From Ferrovibrio xuzhouensis (GTDB lineage: Bacteria; Pseudomonadota; Alphaproteobacteria; Ferrovibrionales; Ferrovibrionaceae), in the NCBI RefSeq assembly GCF_042648965.1, contig NZ_JBHRYJ010000001.1, positions 744,001 through 808,000 of the forward strand: a stretch of 64,000 nucleotides of DNA, given 5' to 3'. Below, piece after piece: positions 18,772 through 30,094 of this stretch. Each line of letters opens with the position of its first letter. Position 1 is the stretch's first letter. The translations under genes were made by a program, and so were the position numbers. A model generated the notes under the pieces. That model saw nothing but the letters and a program-made list of their open reading frames with translations, was not told the origin of the DNA and made no database searches.

Positions 18772-19086
18772 TCAGAATGGCAGCGGGCCGAACAGGCCAC
18801 CGCCGGCAACGCTCAGCTTCTGCACGCGCTGCTCGCCAGCAAGGGTGCCGCTGGCCAGCAGTTCGTCGAGCAGGCCGCGATAGACCGCGGAATCCTTGAC
18901 CCCGTCCACCGCCGCCTGGTCGCGCCAGACGGTGATGGTGCGCCACTCGCTGTCGTCATGGGTGAAAACGCAGGCGAGACAGCCGTCGTGGTCGCGAAAG
19001 AACGGCTTCAGCCGGTCGTTGCAGAAGGCGGCGAGGTCATCGAGCCGGCCGGGCGCGTAACCCGTACTCCAGTCCCGGACGATCAT
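18772..19086 (-). CDS. Small ABM-like (antibiotic biosynthesis monooxygenase fold) protein
   Basis: A 104-residue protein with the pattern of a dimeric ferredoxin-like ABM domain: GRLDDLAAFCNDRLKPFFRDHDGCLACVFTHDDSEWRTITVWRDQAAVDG, given here in words as helix, strand with Gly-Cys, strand, and VWR-D turn. It sits 15 bases after sucB and 19 before lpdA, inside the TCA operon. No catalytic role can be read; the fold assignment is moderate. An upkeep role for the complex would be speculation. Confidence 0.65.
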   Translation of the reverse strand: MIVRDWSTGYAPGRLDDLAAFCNDRLKPFFRDHDGCLACVFTHDDSEWRTITVWRDQAAVDGVKDSAVYRGLLDELLASGTLAGEQRVQKLSVAGGGLFGPLPF

Positions 19087-19101
19087 CGCCGCCGCTCCGT
19101 C

Positions 19102-20328
19102 TTACATCTCGAACAGCAGGCGCTGCGGATCCTCGAGACATTCCTTGACGCGCACCAGGAAGCTGACCGCCTCGCGGCCGTCGACGATGCGATGGTCGTA
19201 GGTCAGCGCGACATACATCATCGGGCGGATCACCACCTGGCCGTTCACGGCCATCGGGCGGTCCTGGATCTTGTGCATGCCGAGGATGGCCGACTGCGGC
19301 GGATTGATGATCGGCGTCGACATCAGCGAGCCGAACACGCCGCCGTTGGTGATGCTGAAGCTGCCGCCCTGCAGCTCGTCGATGCCGAGCTTGCCGTCTC
19401 GGGCGCGCTTGCCGAGATCGCTGATCGTCTTCTCGATGCCAGCGAACGACAGCTGGTCGGCATCGCGGATCACCGGCACGACCAGACCGGTCGGCGTCGA
19501 GACGGCGCAGCCGATGTTGAAGTAGTTCTTGAAGACGAGTTCGTCGCCCTCGATCTCGGCGTTGACCGCCGGGAATTCCTTCAGCGCCTGCACGCAGGCC
19601 TTGACGAAGAACGACATGAAGCCGAGGCGCACGCCGTGCTTCTTCTCGAAGCCGTCGACATACTGCTTGCGGGCGGCCATCAGCGCCGACATGTCCACCT
19701 CGTTGAAGGTGGTCAGCAGGGCGGCGGTGTTCTGCGCCTCCTTGAGGCGGCGGGCGATCACCTGGCGCAGCTTGGACATGCGCTGGCGCTCTTCGCGCTC
19801 GGCATTGCTGCGCGGGCCGGCCGGAACCGACGGGCGCGCGGCCGGCGCCGGACCACCGGAGGCCAGCAGGTCCATCACGTCGCCCTTGGTGACGCGACCG
19901 TCCTTGCCCGAACCGGCGACGCCGGACACATTCACGCCCTTCTCGGCGGTCAGCTTGGCGGCGGCCGGCAGGGCCTGGCCGGCGGCGGGCGCCGCGGCCG
20001 GCGCCTTCGGCGCAGCAGCGGGCGCCGGAGCGGCAGCCGGGGCAGCGGCCGGAGTCGCGGCAGCCGCCGGCTTGGCGGCCGGGGCGCCGGCACCGGCGGT
20101 CAGCGAGCCGAGCAGGTCGCCGACCTGCACGGTGGCGCCGGTGGCGGCAAGGATTTCGGACAGCGTGCCGGCTTCCGGCGCGTTGACCTCGACGGTCACC
20201 TTGTCGGTTTCGAGCTCGACCAGAAGCTGGTCGCGGGCCACCGCCTCGCCGGCCTTGACGGCCCAGGCACCGACGGTCGCTTCGGAGATCGATTCCGCCA
20301 GCTGCGGGACACGAATTTCGACTGCCAT
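19102..20328 (-). CDS. sucB: Dihydrolipoyllysine succinyltransferase (E2 of 2-oxoglutarate dehydrogenase)
   Basis: A 408-residue E2 that transfers succinyl from lipoyl to CoA. In order: one lipoyl domain (residues 1-75, lipoylated Lys43 in ELETDKVTVEV), a long Ala/Pro linker, a peripheral subunit-binding domain (AAKLTAEKGVNVSGVAGSGKDGRVTKGDV region, about 125-155), and the catalytic domain with HRIVDGREAV carrying the active-site His and Asp. Starts MAVEIRVPQLAESI at 20328. Second enzyme of the complex, downstream of sucA. Confidence 0.97.
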   Translation of the reverse strand: MAVEIRVPQLAESISEATVGAWAVKAGEAVARDQLLVELETDKVTVEVNAPEAGTLSEILAATGATVQVGDLLGSLTAGAGAPAAKPAAAATPAAAPAAAPAPAAAPKAPAAAPAAGQALPAAAKLTAEKGVNVSGVAGSGKDGRVTKGDVMDLLASGGPAPAARPSVPAGPRSNAEREERQRMSKLRQVIARRLKEAQNTAALLTTFNEVDMSALMAARKQYVDGFEKKHGVRLGFMSFFVKACVQALKEFPAVNAEIEGDELVFKNYFNIGCAVSTPTGLVVPVIRDADQLSFAGIEKTISDLGKRARDGKLGIDELQGGSFSITNGGVFGSLMSTPIINPPQSAILGMHKIQDRPMAVNGQVVIRPMMYVALTYDHRIVDGREAVSFLVRVKECLEDPQRLLFEM

Positions 20329-20405
20329 AGTTCTACGTCCTTATCTTCCTAGGCTTGTCCGCTGCCCCGGCAGCGCTGGCCGCCGGGGCAGGGTCATCAC
20401 GGTCT

Positions 20406-20452
20406 GACGGCTTACGCCGTCAGGCAAACTCGCGACGGCTTACGCCGTCAGG
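20406..20452 (-). repeat. Tandem duplicated mini-hairpin at the sucA 3' end
   Basis: Two direct copies of GACGGCTTACGCCGTCAGG at 20406-20424 and 20434-20452. Each contains the perfect stem GACGGC-TTAC-GCCGTC. The upstream copy (in transcription) contains the sucA stop codon; the other lies in the sucA-sucB gap, so the gene end appears to have been duplicated. Confidence 0.75.
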
Positions 20453-23319
20453 GCATCGTCGACCAGCTTGGCCTGCTGCTGGTTATGCTTGCTCATCAGG
20501 CCGGTAGCGGGCGACGCCGCCTCGACGCGGCCGGCATAGACCGGACGCTTCGCCTTCAGGCCGGCCTCGCCCATGACGCGCTCGACGAACGGCTCGACAA
20601 AGGTCCAGGCACCCATGTTACGCGGCTCTTCCTGGCACCACACGACGGTCTTGGCGTTCTTGTAGCGGCCGACTTCGGCCAGCAGCGCCTTGTGCGGGAA
20701 CGGATAGAGCTGCTCGACGCGCAGGATGACGGTGTCCTTCATCTCCCGCTTGTTGCGTTCCTCGAACAGGTCGTAATAGACCTTGCCGGTGCACAGGATG
20801 ACGCGCTTGACCTTGTCCTCGGCCGGCGGCGCATCGTCCCACAGCACGCGGTGGAACGACGAGCCGGGGCCCATCTCCAGCAGCTTGGACACCGCCAGCT
20901 TGTGACGCAGCAGCGACTTCGGCGTCATCAGGATCAGCGGCTTGCGGAACTTGCGGTGCATCTGCCGGCGCAGGATGTGGAAGTAGTTGGCCGGGGTGCT
21001 GCAGTTCGCCACCTGCATGTTGTCTTCGGCGCAGAGCTGCAGATAGCGCTCGAGGCGGGCCGAGCTGTGCTCGGGACCCTGGCCCTCGTAGCCATGCGGC
21101 AGCAGCACGGTCAGGCCCGACATGCGCATCCACTTGGCTTCGCCCGACGAGATGAACTGGTCGAACACCACCTGGGCGCCGTTGGCGAAGTCGCCGAACT
21201 GGCCTTCCCACATGACGAGCGTGTTCGGCTCGGCCAGGCTGTAGCCGTATTCGTAGCCGAGCACGGCAGCTTCCGACAGCAGGCTGTCGATCACCTCGTA
21301 ATTGGCGGCCTTTTCGTCGATGTGGTTGAGCGGGATGTAGCGCTCTTCGGTCTGCTGGTCGTGCCAGACCGAGTGACGCTGGCTGAAGGTGCCGCGACCC
21401 GAATCCTGGCCCGACAGGCGGACGCCGAAGCCCTCGAGCTGCAGCGAGCCGAAGGCCAGCGCCTCCGCCGTCGCCCAGTCGATACCCTCGCCGGACTCGA
21501 TCATCTGACGGCGATTGCCGACGTTGCGGGTCAGCGTCTTGTGGATGTTGAAGCCGTCGGGGACGGTGGTCAGCGCAGTGCCGACCTTCTTCAGGGTCTC
21601 GATCTCCACCGCGGTGGTGCCGCGGCGGTCGTCGCCCGAGGCGATCTCGAGGCCTGACCACTTGCCTTCCAGCCAGTCGGCCTTGTTCGGCTTGAACGAC
21701 TTAGACGCCTCCAGCTCGCCTTCCAGAAGATTCTGGAATTCGGTGACCATGCCCTCGGCTTCGTCGTCGGTCAGCACCTTTTCGTCGACCAGGCGCTTGG
21801 CATAGATCTGCCGCGTGGTCGGATGCGTCGCGATGGTGCGATACATGATCGGCTGGGTGAACGAGGGATCGTCGGTCTCGTTATGGCCGTGCCGGCGATA
21901 GCAGAACAGGTCGATGACCACGTCCTTCTTGAACTTCTGGCGGAACTCGGTGGCGATCTTCGCCACATGGGTCACCGCTTCCGGATCGTCGCCGTTGACG
22001 TGGAAGATCGGCGCCTGCACCACCTTGGCCGGATCCGACGGATACGGCGACGAGCGCGAGTAGGACGGGTTCGTCGTGAAACCGATCTGGTTGTTGACGA
22101 TGATGTGGATGGTGCCGCCGGTGCGGTAACCGCGCAGCTCGCTGAGCGCGAAGCATTCCGCCACCACGCCCTGGCCGGCGAAGGCCGCATCGCCATGCAG
22201 CAGCACGGTCATCACCTGGCCGCGCTCGGTATCGCCGAACTGGGTCTGCTTGGCGCGCGACTTGCCGAGGCAGACCGGATTGACGATTTCCAGATGCGAC
22301 GGATTGGCGGCCAGCGACAGATGCACCTTGTTGCCATCGAACTCGCGGTCCGACGAAACGCCGAGGTGGTACTTCACGTCGCCCGACCCCTGGAAATCAT
22401 CCGGGTGATAGGCCATGCCCTTGAACTCGGTGAAGATCGCCCGGTATGGCTTGGCCATCACGTTGGCGAGCAGGTTGAGGCGGCCGCGGTGCGGCATGCC
22501 GAGCTCGATGTCGAGCAGGCCGAGCTGGCCGCCGCGCTTGATGATGGCTTCCATCGCCGGGATCAGGGCTTCGCCGCCCTCGAGGCCGAAGCGCTTGGTG
22601 CCGGTGAATTTCATGTGGCAGAAGCGCTCGAAAATCTCGCCTTCCACCAGCTTGTTGAGGATCGCCTTCTTGCCCTCGTTGGTGAACGAGACTTCCTTGT
22701 CGCGGCCCTCGATGCGCTCCTGGATCCAGGCCTTCTGCTCCGGATGGTAGATGTGCATGAACTCGACGCCGATGGTCGAGCAGTAGGTGCGCCGCAGGAT
22801 CTGCAGGATCTCGCGGAGCGTCGCGGTCTCGAGGCCCAGCATGTTGTCGATGAAGATCGGCCGGTCCATGTCGGCCTCGGCGAAGCCGTAAGTCGCCGGC
22901 TCGAGCTCGGGATGCTCGCCGGCGGCCTGGATGCCGAGCGGATCGAGATTGGCGCGCAGGTGGCCGCGGATCCGGTAGTTGCGGATCAGCATCGCCGCGC
23001 GGATGGTATCCAGCGCGGCGGCGCGGGCATCGGCGGCCGAAGCCCCGCCCTTGGCGGCCCGGTCGGCCGCCTTGGCGGCCTTGCCGCCGGGGCCGAGCAG
23101 GCCTTCCTCGTCCATCGGCACCAGGGCCGTGGCCGGGGCCCAGGACGGGCGGCTCAGCGCCTGTTTGGGCTGGCTGAAATCGTCGCCCAGCGCCTCGAAA
23201 AACTGGCGCCAGGAGGAATCCACGCTGTCAGGATTGGCAACGTACTTGGCATACAGCTCCTCGACGAAGGTGCTGTTGCCACCGTAGAGGAACTGCGTGC
23301 GTTCAAGCTGCGCCGTCAT
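20440..23319 (-). CDS. sucA: 2-oxoglutarate dehydrogenase E1 component
   Basis: A 959-residue thiamine-diphosphate enzyme that decarboxylates 2-oxoglutarate and succinylates the E2 lipoyl group. Seen: the N-terminal E1o segment FLYGGNSTFVEELYAKYVANP, then EFMHIYHPEQKAWIQERIE, the substrate pocket GMPHRGRLNLLANV, the ThDP/Mg segment GDAAFAGQGVVAECFALS with NNQIGFTT, the HGHNETDDPSFTQP loop, and LPHGYEGQGPEHSSARLERYLQL in the C-terminal half. Length is normal. Between sucD (50-base gap) and sucB. Confidence 0.98.
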   Translation of the reverse strand: MTAQLERTQFLYGGNSTFVEELYAKYVANPDSVDSSWRQFFEALGDDFSQPKQALSRPSWAPATALVPMDEEGLLGPGGKAAKAADRAAKGGASAADARAAALDTIRAAMLIRNYRIRGHLRANLDPLGIQAAGEHPELEPATYGFAEADMDRPIFIDNMLGLETATLREILQILRRTYCSTIGVEFMHIYHPEQKAWIQERIEGRDKEVSFTNEGKKAILNKLVEGEIFERFCHMKFTGTKRFGLEGGEALIPAMEAIIKRGGQLGLLDIELGMPHRGRLNLLANVMAKPYRAIFTEFKGMAYHPDDFQGSGDVKYHLGVSSDREFDGNKVHLSLAANPSHLEIVNPVCLGKSRAKQTQFGDTERGQVMTVLLHGDAAFAGQGVVAECFALSELRGYRTGGTIHIIVNNQIGFTTNPSYSRSSPYPSDPAKVVQAPIFHVNGDDPEAVTHVAKIATEFRQKFKKDVVIDLFCYRRHGHNETDDPSFTQPIMYRTIATHPTTRQIYAKRLVDEKVLTDDEAEGMVTEFQNLLEGELEASKSFKPNKADWLEGKWSGLEIASGDDRRGTTAVEIETLKKVGTALTTVPDGFNIHKTLTRNVGNRRQMIESGEGIDWATAEALAFGSLQLEGFGVRLSGQDSGRGTFSQRHSVWHDQQTEERYIPLNHIDEKAANYEVIDSLLSEAAVLGYEYGYSLAEPNTLVMWEGQFGDFANGAQVVFDQFISSGEAKWMRMSGLTVLLPHGYEGQGPEHSSARLERYLQLCAEDNMQVANCSTPANYFHILRRQMHRKFRKPLILMTPKSLLRHKLAVSKLLEMGPGSSFHRVLWDDAPPAEDKVKRVILCTGKVYYDLFEERNKREMKDTVILRVEQLYPFPHKALLAEVGRYKNAKTVVWCQEEPRNMGAWTFVEPFVERVMGEAGLKAKRPVYAGRVEAASPATGLMSKHNQQQAKLVDDALTA

Positions 23320-23369
23320 CTATGTCGTGGCGCCGCTTGTTGGCCGGCGCCGCCCTCTTCTGTTTTCGG

Positions 23370-24248
23370 TTACTTCCCGTTCAACAGATCGACCAGGGTG
23401 GTGCCGAGAGCCGCGGGACTCTCGGAGACTCGGATGCCGGCCGATCGCATGGCATCGAGTTTGGTATTGGCATCGCCCTTGCCGCCCGAGATGATCGCGC
23501 CGGCATGACCCATGCGGCGGCCCGGAGGCGCGGTGCGCCCGGCGATGAAACCGACGGTCGGCTTCTTCACCTTGGACTTCTTGAGGAACTCGGCGGCATC
23601 TTCCTCGGCGCTGCCGCCGATCTCGCCGATCATGATGATGCACTCGGTCTCGGCATCGCCGAGGAACAGGTCGAGCGCGTCGATGAAGTTGGTGCCGTTG
23701 ACCGGATCGCCACCGATGCCGATGCAGGTGGTCTGGCCGAGGCCGGCCGCAGTGGTCTGCGCCACCGCCTCATAGGTCAGGGTGCCCGAGCGCGACACGA
23801 TACCGACCTTGCCGCGGCGATGGATGTGGCCAGGCATGATGCCGATCTTGCATTCGCCTGGCGTGATCACGCCGGGGCAGTTCGGGCCGATCAGGCGGGT
23901 CTTCGAGCCCGAGAGCGCGCGCTTGACCTTGACCATGTCGAGCACCGGGATGCCCTCGGTGATGCAGACCACCAGCGGGACCTCGGCGTCGATCGCTTCC
24001 ATGATCGAGTCGGCCGCGAACGGCGGCGGCACATAGATCACCGAGGCATTGGCGCCGGTCTTCGAGATGGCTTCGCCGACGGTGTTGAACACCGGCAGGC
24101 CGATATGCTCGGTGCCGCCCTTGCCCGGGGTGACGCCGCCGACCATCTTGGTGCCGTAGGCGATCGCCTGTTCGCTGTGGAAGGTACCCTGGCTGCCGGT
24201 GATGCCCTGGCAGATGACCTTGGTGTCCTTGTTGACGAGAACAGCCAT
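23370..24248 (-). CDS. sucD: Succinyl-CoA synthetase alpha subunit
   Basis: A 292-residue subunit of the succinate-CoA ligase that makes ATP or GTP from succinyl-CoA. CoA-binding GITGSQGTFHSEQAIAYG, GPNCPGVITPGECKIGIMPG, SRSGTLTYEA and the phosphorylated histidine in GRTAPPGRRMGHAGAI are all present. Its ATG directly follows the sucC stop (TAAATG), so the subunits are coupled. Confidence 0.97.
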   Translation of the reverse strand: MAVLVNKDTKVICQGITGSQGTFHSEQAIAYGTKMVGGVTPGKGGTEHIGLPVFNTVGEAISKTGANASVIYVPPPFAADSIMEAIDAEVPLVVCITEGIPVLDMVKVKRALSGSKTRLIGPNCPGVITPGECKIGIMPGHIHRRGKVGIVSRSGTLTYEAVAQTTAAGLGQTTCIGIGGDPVNGTNFIDALDLFLGDAETECIIMIGEIGGSAEEDAAEFLKKSKVKKPTVGFIAGRTAPPGRRMGHAGAIISGGKGDANTKLDAMRSAGIRVSESPAALGTTLVDLLNGK

Positions 24249-25418
<1,170 letters not shown>

Positions 25419-25783
25419 GCTGACCTAACGGATGAGGGACCCGACGGCTTGGACAAGCGTGGGGTCCCGGCTGCAGACATGGATCGTTGTTTCGGGGCGA
25501 GGTTATAGCAGCCCCCGGAAGCCCTGCAACCTTTGCCGACAGGGATTTACGCGGCTTTTCGACGAAAGTTCACACTTCCCGGGTTACGGCCGGGTAATCC
25601 CGCAATCGGGTGTGATAAGCGGCTCTTATCGGGCTGGCGGGAAGTGGCCGGAAAGCCGGTCGGAAAGCGCGATCCGGCCGGCCACGGACCACCCGGGCGG
25701 AACCGGCCGGCGGGCCGGGTCGCAAAAGCGGGTCCGGCTGTCCGACCGGTGTCAAAGCGCGGGATCGGAAAAGCCGGGGCCGG
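25419..25783. other. Intergenic region between sucC and the LolA-like gene
   Basis: 365 bases without a convincing gene. It holds the suc promoter near 25502-25529 and, toward the LolA-like gene, a very GC-rich stretch with repeated CCGG/GGCCGG steps; open frames there are rich in Arg and Gly and look non-coding. I see no RNA gene or terminator with a T run. Confidence 0.6.
25502..25529 (-). promoter_or_regulatory. Sigma-70-type promoter of the suc operon
   Basis: On the minus strand: -35 TTGCAG (25529-25524), 16-base spacer, -10 TATAAC (25507-25502), reading toward sucC whose start is 84 bases further on. It is the best promoter-like pair in the gap. Confidence 0.6.
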
Positions 25784-26503
25784 TCAGCGGCGGCGCATCA
25801 GCTCGCGCTCGGCCTGGGTCCGACCGTCGCCATAGGTGAACAGGCGGGTCGACAGCTCGGGATTGAAGTCGATCTTGCTGAGCGTGATCGCGGTCACCTT
25901 GCCCACGGCATCAGTGACGGTCCAGCCGGCGAATTCGAGCGGCTTGTCGCCGAACACCAGCGTCAGCGAGCCATCCTTGGGCCGCGACGGCTCGAACAGG
26001 GTGACGCGCAGGATGGCGGCGCCGCGCTCCAGCTTCGAGATGCCGATGCTGTCGTCGAACGTGACGACATCGCGCACCAGCAGGTCGAGCGGCGTGGCGG
26101 CAAGCGGGATGCGCTCGACCGATTTCAGCTCGCGGTCGTCCATGATGATGTAGGCGCCGTCCGAGACGATCAGCATCGGGACCGGCGGGTCGAATTCGAA
26201 GCGGAAACGGCCCGGCCGCTGCAGGTAGATGTCGCCCTCGGCGGCGCTGCCATCGGGGCCGACCTGCAGGAAGCGGCCCTTCATGCTGCGCACCTGGTTG
26301 AAATAATCCGCGATCCGCTTGAGGTCGTCGCGATCATGCTGGGTCAGCTTGACGCCGACCGGCGCGGCCGCATAGGCCACCGGCAGGGTCAGCTTGGCCG
26401 CCGCCGCGGTCACCGCCATGGCGAGCAGGAAGCGCCGCCGGCTGGTGCCGGCAGATGCAGTGGCTTCGGGATCGGCTGGGATAATCGGCGAGACCTTGTC
26501 CAT
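25784..26503 (-). CDS. LolA-like outer-membrane lipoprotein carrier family protein
   Basis: A 239-residue exported protein. A signal with SRRRFLLAMAV (near residues 21-31) and AAAAKLTLPVAYA precedes the mature region, possibly Tat. The LolA fold pattern is seen: DYFNQVRSMKGRFLQVGPDG, YLQRPGRFRFEFDPP, MLIVSDGAYIIMDD, and a C-terminal strand segment ITLSKIDFNPELSTRLFTY. LolA carries lipoproteins across the periplasm to LolB. In related genomes lolA often follows ftsK; here it is upstream of sucC, 6 kb from ftsK. ATG at 26503 is used because an upstream ATG adds only unlikely residues. Confidence 0.75.
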   Translation of the reverse strand: MDKVSPIIPADPEATASAGTSRRRFLLAMAVTAAAAKLTLPVAYAAAPVGVKLTQHDRDDLKRIADYFNQVRSMKGRFLQVGPDGSAAEGDIYLQRPGRFRFEFDPPVPMLIVSDGAYIIMDDRELKSVERIPLAATPLDLLVRDVVTFDDSIGISKLERGAAILRVTLFEPSRPKDGSLTLVFGDKPLEFAGWTVTDAVGKVTAITLSKIDFNPELSTRLFTYGDGRTQAERELMRRR

Positions 26504-26595
26504 GGCGACAGGGGTAGCCCCGGGTGATGGCGAAATCAAGGCGGCGCGGTTAACCTGCGGTGACGGCGCATCAATACCGGCAGGGAGACGGACGG

Positions 26596-26919
26596 ATGAT
26601 CACCACCACCACCGACAGCATCGATGGCCGCAAGGTGGCCGGCTATCTCGGCATCGTCTCGGGCGAGGCGGTGATGGGCACCAATGTGTTCCGCGATTTC
26701 TTCGCCGGTATCACCGATATCCTCGGCGGCCGTTCCGGCGGCTACGAAAAGGAACTGCGCAAGGCCAAGGCGCTGGCGCTGGAAAGCATGGTCGAGGAGG
26801 CCGCCGAACTCGGTGCCGACGCCGTGGTCGGCATGGATCTCGACTACCAGCAGATCGGCGGCGGCGACCGCCAGATGCTGATGGTGGTGGCCAGCGGCAC
26901 GGCGGTGAAGCTGGGGTGA
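26596..26919 (+). CDS. YbjQ/DUF74 family protein
   Basis: A 107-residue protein of the YbjQ (UPF0145, putative heavy-metal-binding) family. Features: TTDSIDGRKVAGYLGIVSGEAVMGTNVFRDFFAGITDILGG segment condensed as I-x-G-x-x-V-x-x-Y-L-G-I-V-x-G-E, then RSGGYEKELRKAK, EEAAELGADAVVGMDLDY and a C-terminal strand. Such proteins form pentameric rings; their role is not known. GGGAG lies about nine bases before the ATG. Divergent from the LolA-like gene. Confidence 0.87.
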   Translation: MITTTTDSIDGRKVAGYLGIVSGEAVMGTNVFRDFFAGITDILGGRSGGYEKELRKAKALALESMVEEAAELGADAVVGMDLDYQQIGGGDRQMLMVVASGTAVKLG

Positions 26920-26959
26920 GGCGGCCGGCCGGAAACGGCCCCTTAATTAATCTCGCCTC

Positions 26960-26987
26960 TTGAAAAAGAACGATCGTGCTATATTCT
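26960..26987 (+). promoter_or_regulatory. Promoter-like pair before the parS-carrying hydrolase gene
   Basis: TTGAAA (26960-26965) and TATTCT (26982-26987) with a 16-base spacer, in an AT-rich stretch that stands out from the surroundings; the ATG follows 47 bases later. Confidence 0.5.
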
Positions 26988-27034
26988 CGGCTGCGCGGTC
27001 GCCTACAGGACCGCCCATTCCGTAAAGGCCTCCC

Positions 27035-28021
27035 ATGACATCCCCTTCCGGACCCAACTCCACCCCGTCTCACCGCGTAAAAAGCACGAATATTCGTCCT
27101 TTAATTGTCCGAATCACTATCCGCGGCCTGATCCGCGCCGGTTTCGCGCTGGCGCCGGGCTGGGCCGCCGGCCGGGCCGCCCGGCTGTTCCTGCGGCCGC
27201 AGCGCCGGCCGCCGCCGGGCCGTTCGCGAAGTGTTTCACGTGAAACACCCCTGGCGGTCGATGGCCCCGCCGGGCCGATGGCGGCCTTTCTCTATGGCCG
27301 GCAGGAGAATCCCGATGGCCCCGTCGTGCTGCTGGTGCATGGCTGGGAGGATGACCACCTGAGCTGGGCGCCGCTGATCGACCGGCTGGTCGCCGCCGGC
27401 TATCGCGTGCTGGCGCCCGACCTGCCCGGCCATGGCCGCTCGCCGGCGCGCCTGGCCTCGATCCCGGTCTTCGCCGCCGGCGTCGCCGCCACCGCCCGCG
27501 AGGCCACCACGCTTGGCCTCGTTTCGGACGACAGGCCGTTCCATGCCGTGATAGCCCATTCGCTCGGCGGCACCGGCACTTTGCTGGCGGCCGCCGAACA
27601 CGAACTGCCCGCCCGGCGGCTGGCGATCCTCGCCGCGCCGAACCAGCCGCGCCTGTTCGCCGGTGCGATGATGGCGATACTCGGCCTGACGCCGGCGCAG
27701 ACCGCGCAGGTCTTCACCGCGATCGAGCGGCTGGTCGGCCGCAGCATGGAGTCGCTCTACCTGCCGCCGAAGCTGCGCAGTCTCGGCATGCCCGGCCTGA
27801 TCCTGCACAGCCGTGACGACCGCGTCGTGCCGCTGCAGCACAGCCGCGAAAATGCCGCCGCCTGGCCGGGCGCGCGTTTGCGCGTGCTCGACGGGCTCGG
27901 CCACCGCAAGCTGGTCAGCGATGCCGATGTGCAGACCGGCCTGCTACATTTCATCCGTAGCGATGCGCCAGCCGATGCTTTCGGGCCGCCATCGGAGTCT
28001 GGCCGGCCAGATGCAGCGTGA
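27035..28021 (+). CDS. Alpha/beta hydrolase (coding sequence contains a parS site)
   Basis: A 328-residue serine hydrolase. The oxyanion segment is VVLLVHGWEDDHLSW, the nucleophile elbow AHSLGG, the acid HSRDDRVVPL and the histidine GLGHRKLV, so the triad is complete. The N-terminal about 65 residues are basic and Pro/Arg-rich with one hydrophobic part; they are poorly conserved-looking and hold the codons VSRET of the parS palindrome. Substrate unknown. The gene converges on fghA. Whether the N-terminus starts at 27035 or later is not certain, but no better site with a Shine-Dalgarno is seen. Confidence 0.8.
   Translation: MTSPSGPNSTPSHRVKSTNIRPLIVRITIRGLIRAGFALAPGWAAGRAARLFLRPQRRPPPGRSRSVSRETPLAVDGPAGPMAAFLYGRQENPDGPVVLLVHGWEDDHLSWAPLIDRLVAAGYRVLAPDLPGHGRSPARLASIPVFAAGVAATAREATTLGLVSDDRPFHAVIAHSLGGTGTLLAAAEHELPARRLAILAAPNQPRLFAGAMMAILGLTPAQTAQVFTAIERLVGRSMESLYLPPKLRSLGMPGLILHSRDDRVVPLQHSRENAAAWPGARLRVLDGLGHRKLVSDADVQTGLLHFIRSDAPADAFGPPSESGRPDAA
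27231..27248. other. parS: parS centromere site (ParB binding)
   Basis: GTGTTTCACGTGAAACAC is an 18-base perfect palindrome containing the full consensus TGTTTCACGTGAAACA for chromosomal ParB/Spo0J. It lies in frame within the hydrolase gene (codons V-S-R-E-T). ParB loads here and spreads as a CTP clamp to drive origin segregation with ParA; such sites usually lie near oriC, though parA/parB are not in this window. Confidence 0.9.
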
Positions 28022-28030
28022 GGCGGCGTC

Positions 28031-28875
28031 TTACGCCTTCAGGGCGGCGGCGTGATGGGCGATATGGTCGCCGATGAAGCTGGCGATGAAGTAATAGCTG
28101 TGGTCATAGCCCGGCTGCAGGCGCAGGGTCAGCGGGATGCCGGCTGATACACAGGCGGCCTGCAGCAGTTGCGGCCGCAGCTGTTTGTCGAGGAACTCGT
28201 CGGCGGCGCCCTGGTCGACCAGCACCGGCCGGCGCCAGGCGGTGGTCGCCGCCAGCTGCGTCGCGTCATACGCGGCCCACGCGGCACGATCCGGCCCGAG
28301 ATAGCCGCCCAGCGCCTTTTCGCCCCAGGGCACCTGTGACGGCGCCACGATCGGCGCAAAGGCCGAGACCGAGCGGTACTGCTGCGGGTTGCGGAAGGCG
28401 CAGACCAGCGCGCCATGGCCGCCCATGGAATGGCCGAAGATACCGCTGCGCGCCGGATCGGCCGGGAAATGCCCGTTGACCAGCGCCGGCAGTTCGGCGG
28501 TCACGTAAGAGTACATCCGGTAATGCTTCGCCCACGGCGGCTCGGTCGCATCGACATAGAAGCCGGCGCCGGTGCCGAAATCGTAAGCCTCGTCCTCGCC
28601 GGGCAGGCCGAGGCCGCGCGGGCTGGTGTCGGGGGTGACAAGGATCAGGCCATGCTCGGCGGCATAACGCTGGGCGCCGGCCTTGGCGGTGACATTCTCC
28701 CAGGTGCAGGTCAGGCCCGACAGGTAATACAGCACCGGCAGCCGCGCCGCGTTGTCGGCGGCGACCTGCGGCGGCAGGTAGACGGCGAACTCCATGGCGC
28801 AGCCGAGCGTCGGCGAGTTATGCCGCCAGACCTCCTGCCGGCCGCCGAAGCAGGCCCAGCTCCTGATCCGCTCCA

Positions 28876-28876
<1 letters not shown>
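28031..28876 (-). CDS. fghA: S-formylglutathione hydrolase
   Basis: A 281-residue esterase D-type enzyme that hydrolyses S-formylglutathione to formate and glutathione, the second step of glutathione-dependent formaldehyde detoxification. Marks: PVLYYLSGLTCTWEN, PDTSPRGLGLPGEDEAYDFGTGAGFYVDAT in part, nucleophile GHSMGGHGAL, Asp in DQGAADEFLD and His in GYDHSYYFI. Its start overlaps the frmA stop by one base, so they are translationally coupled. Confidence 0.96.
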
Positions 28877-29988
<1,112 letters not shown>

Positions 29989-30094
29989 GGGGCAACTCCT
30001 CTGTTTCTGCTGGCGGGCAGAATAGAGGCCGATCCCCCGGCATGGAACCCCCGGACACCGAAGTGAAACCGGGGCCGTGCGCCGGGAGCTGCGG

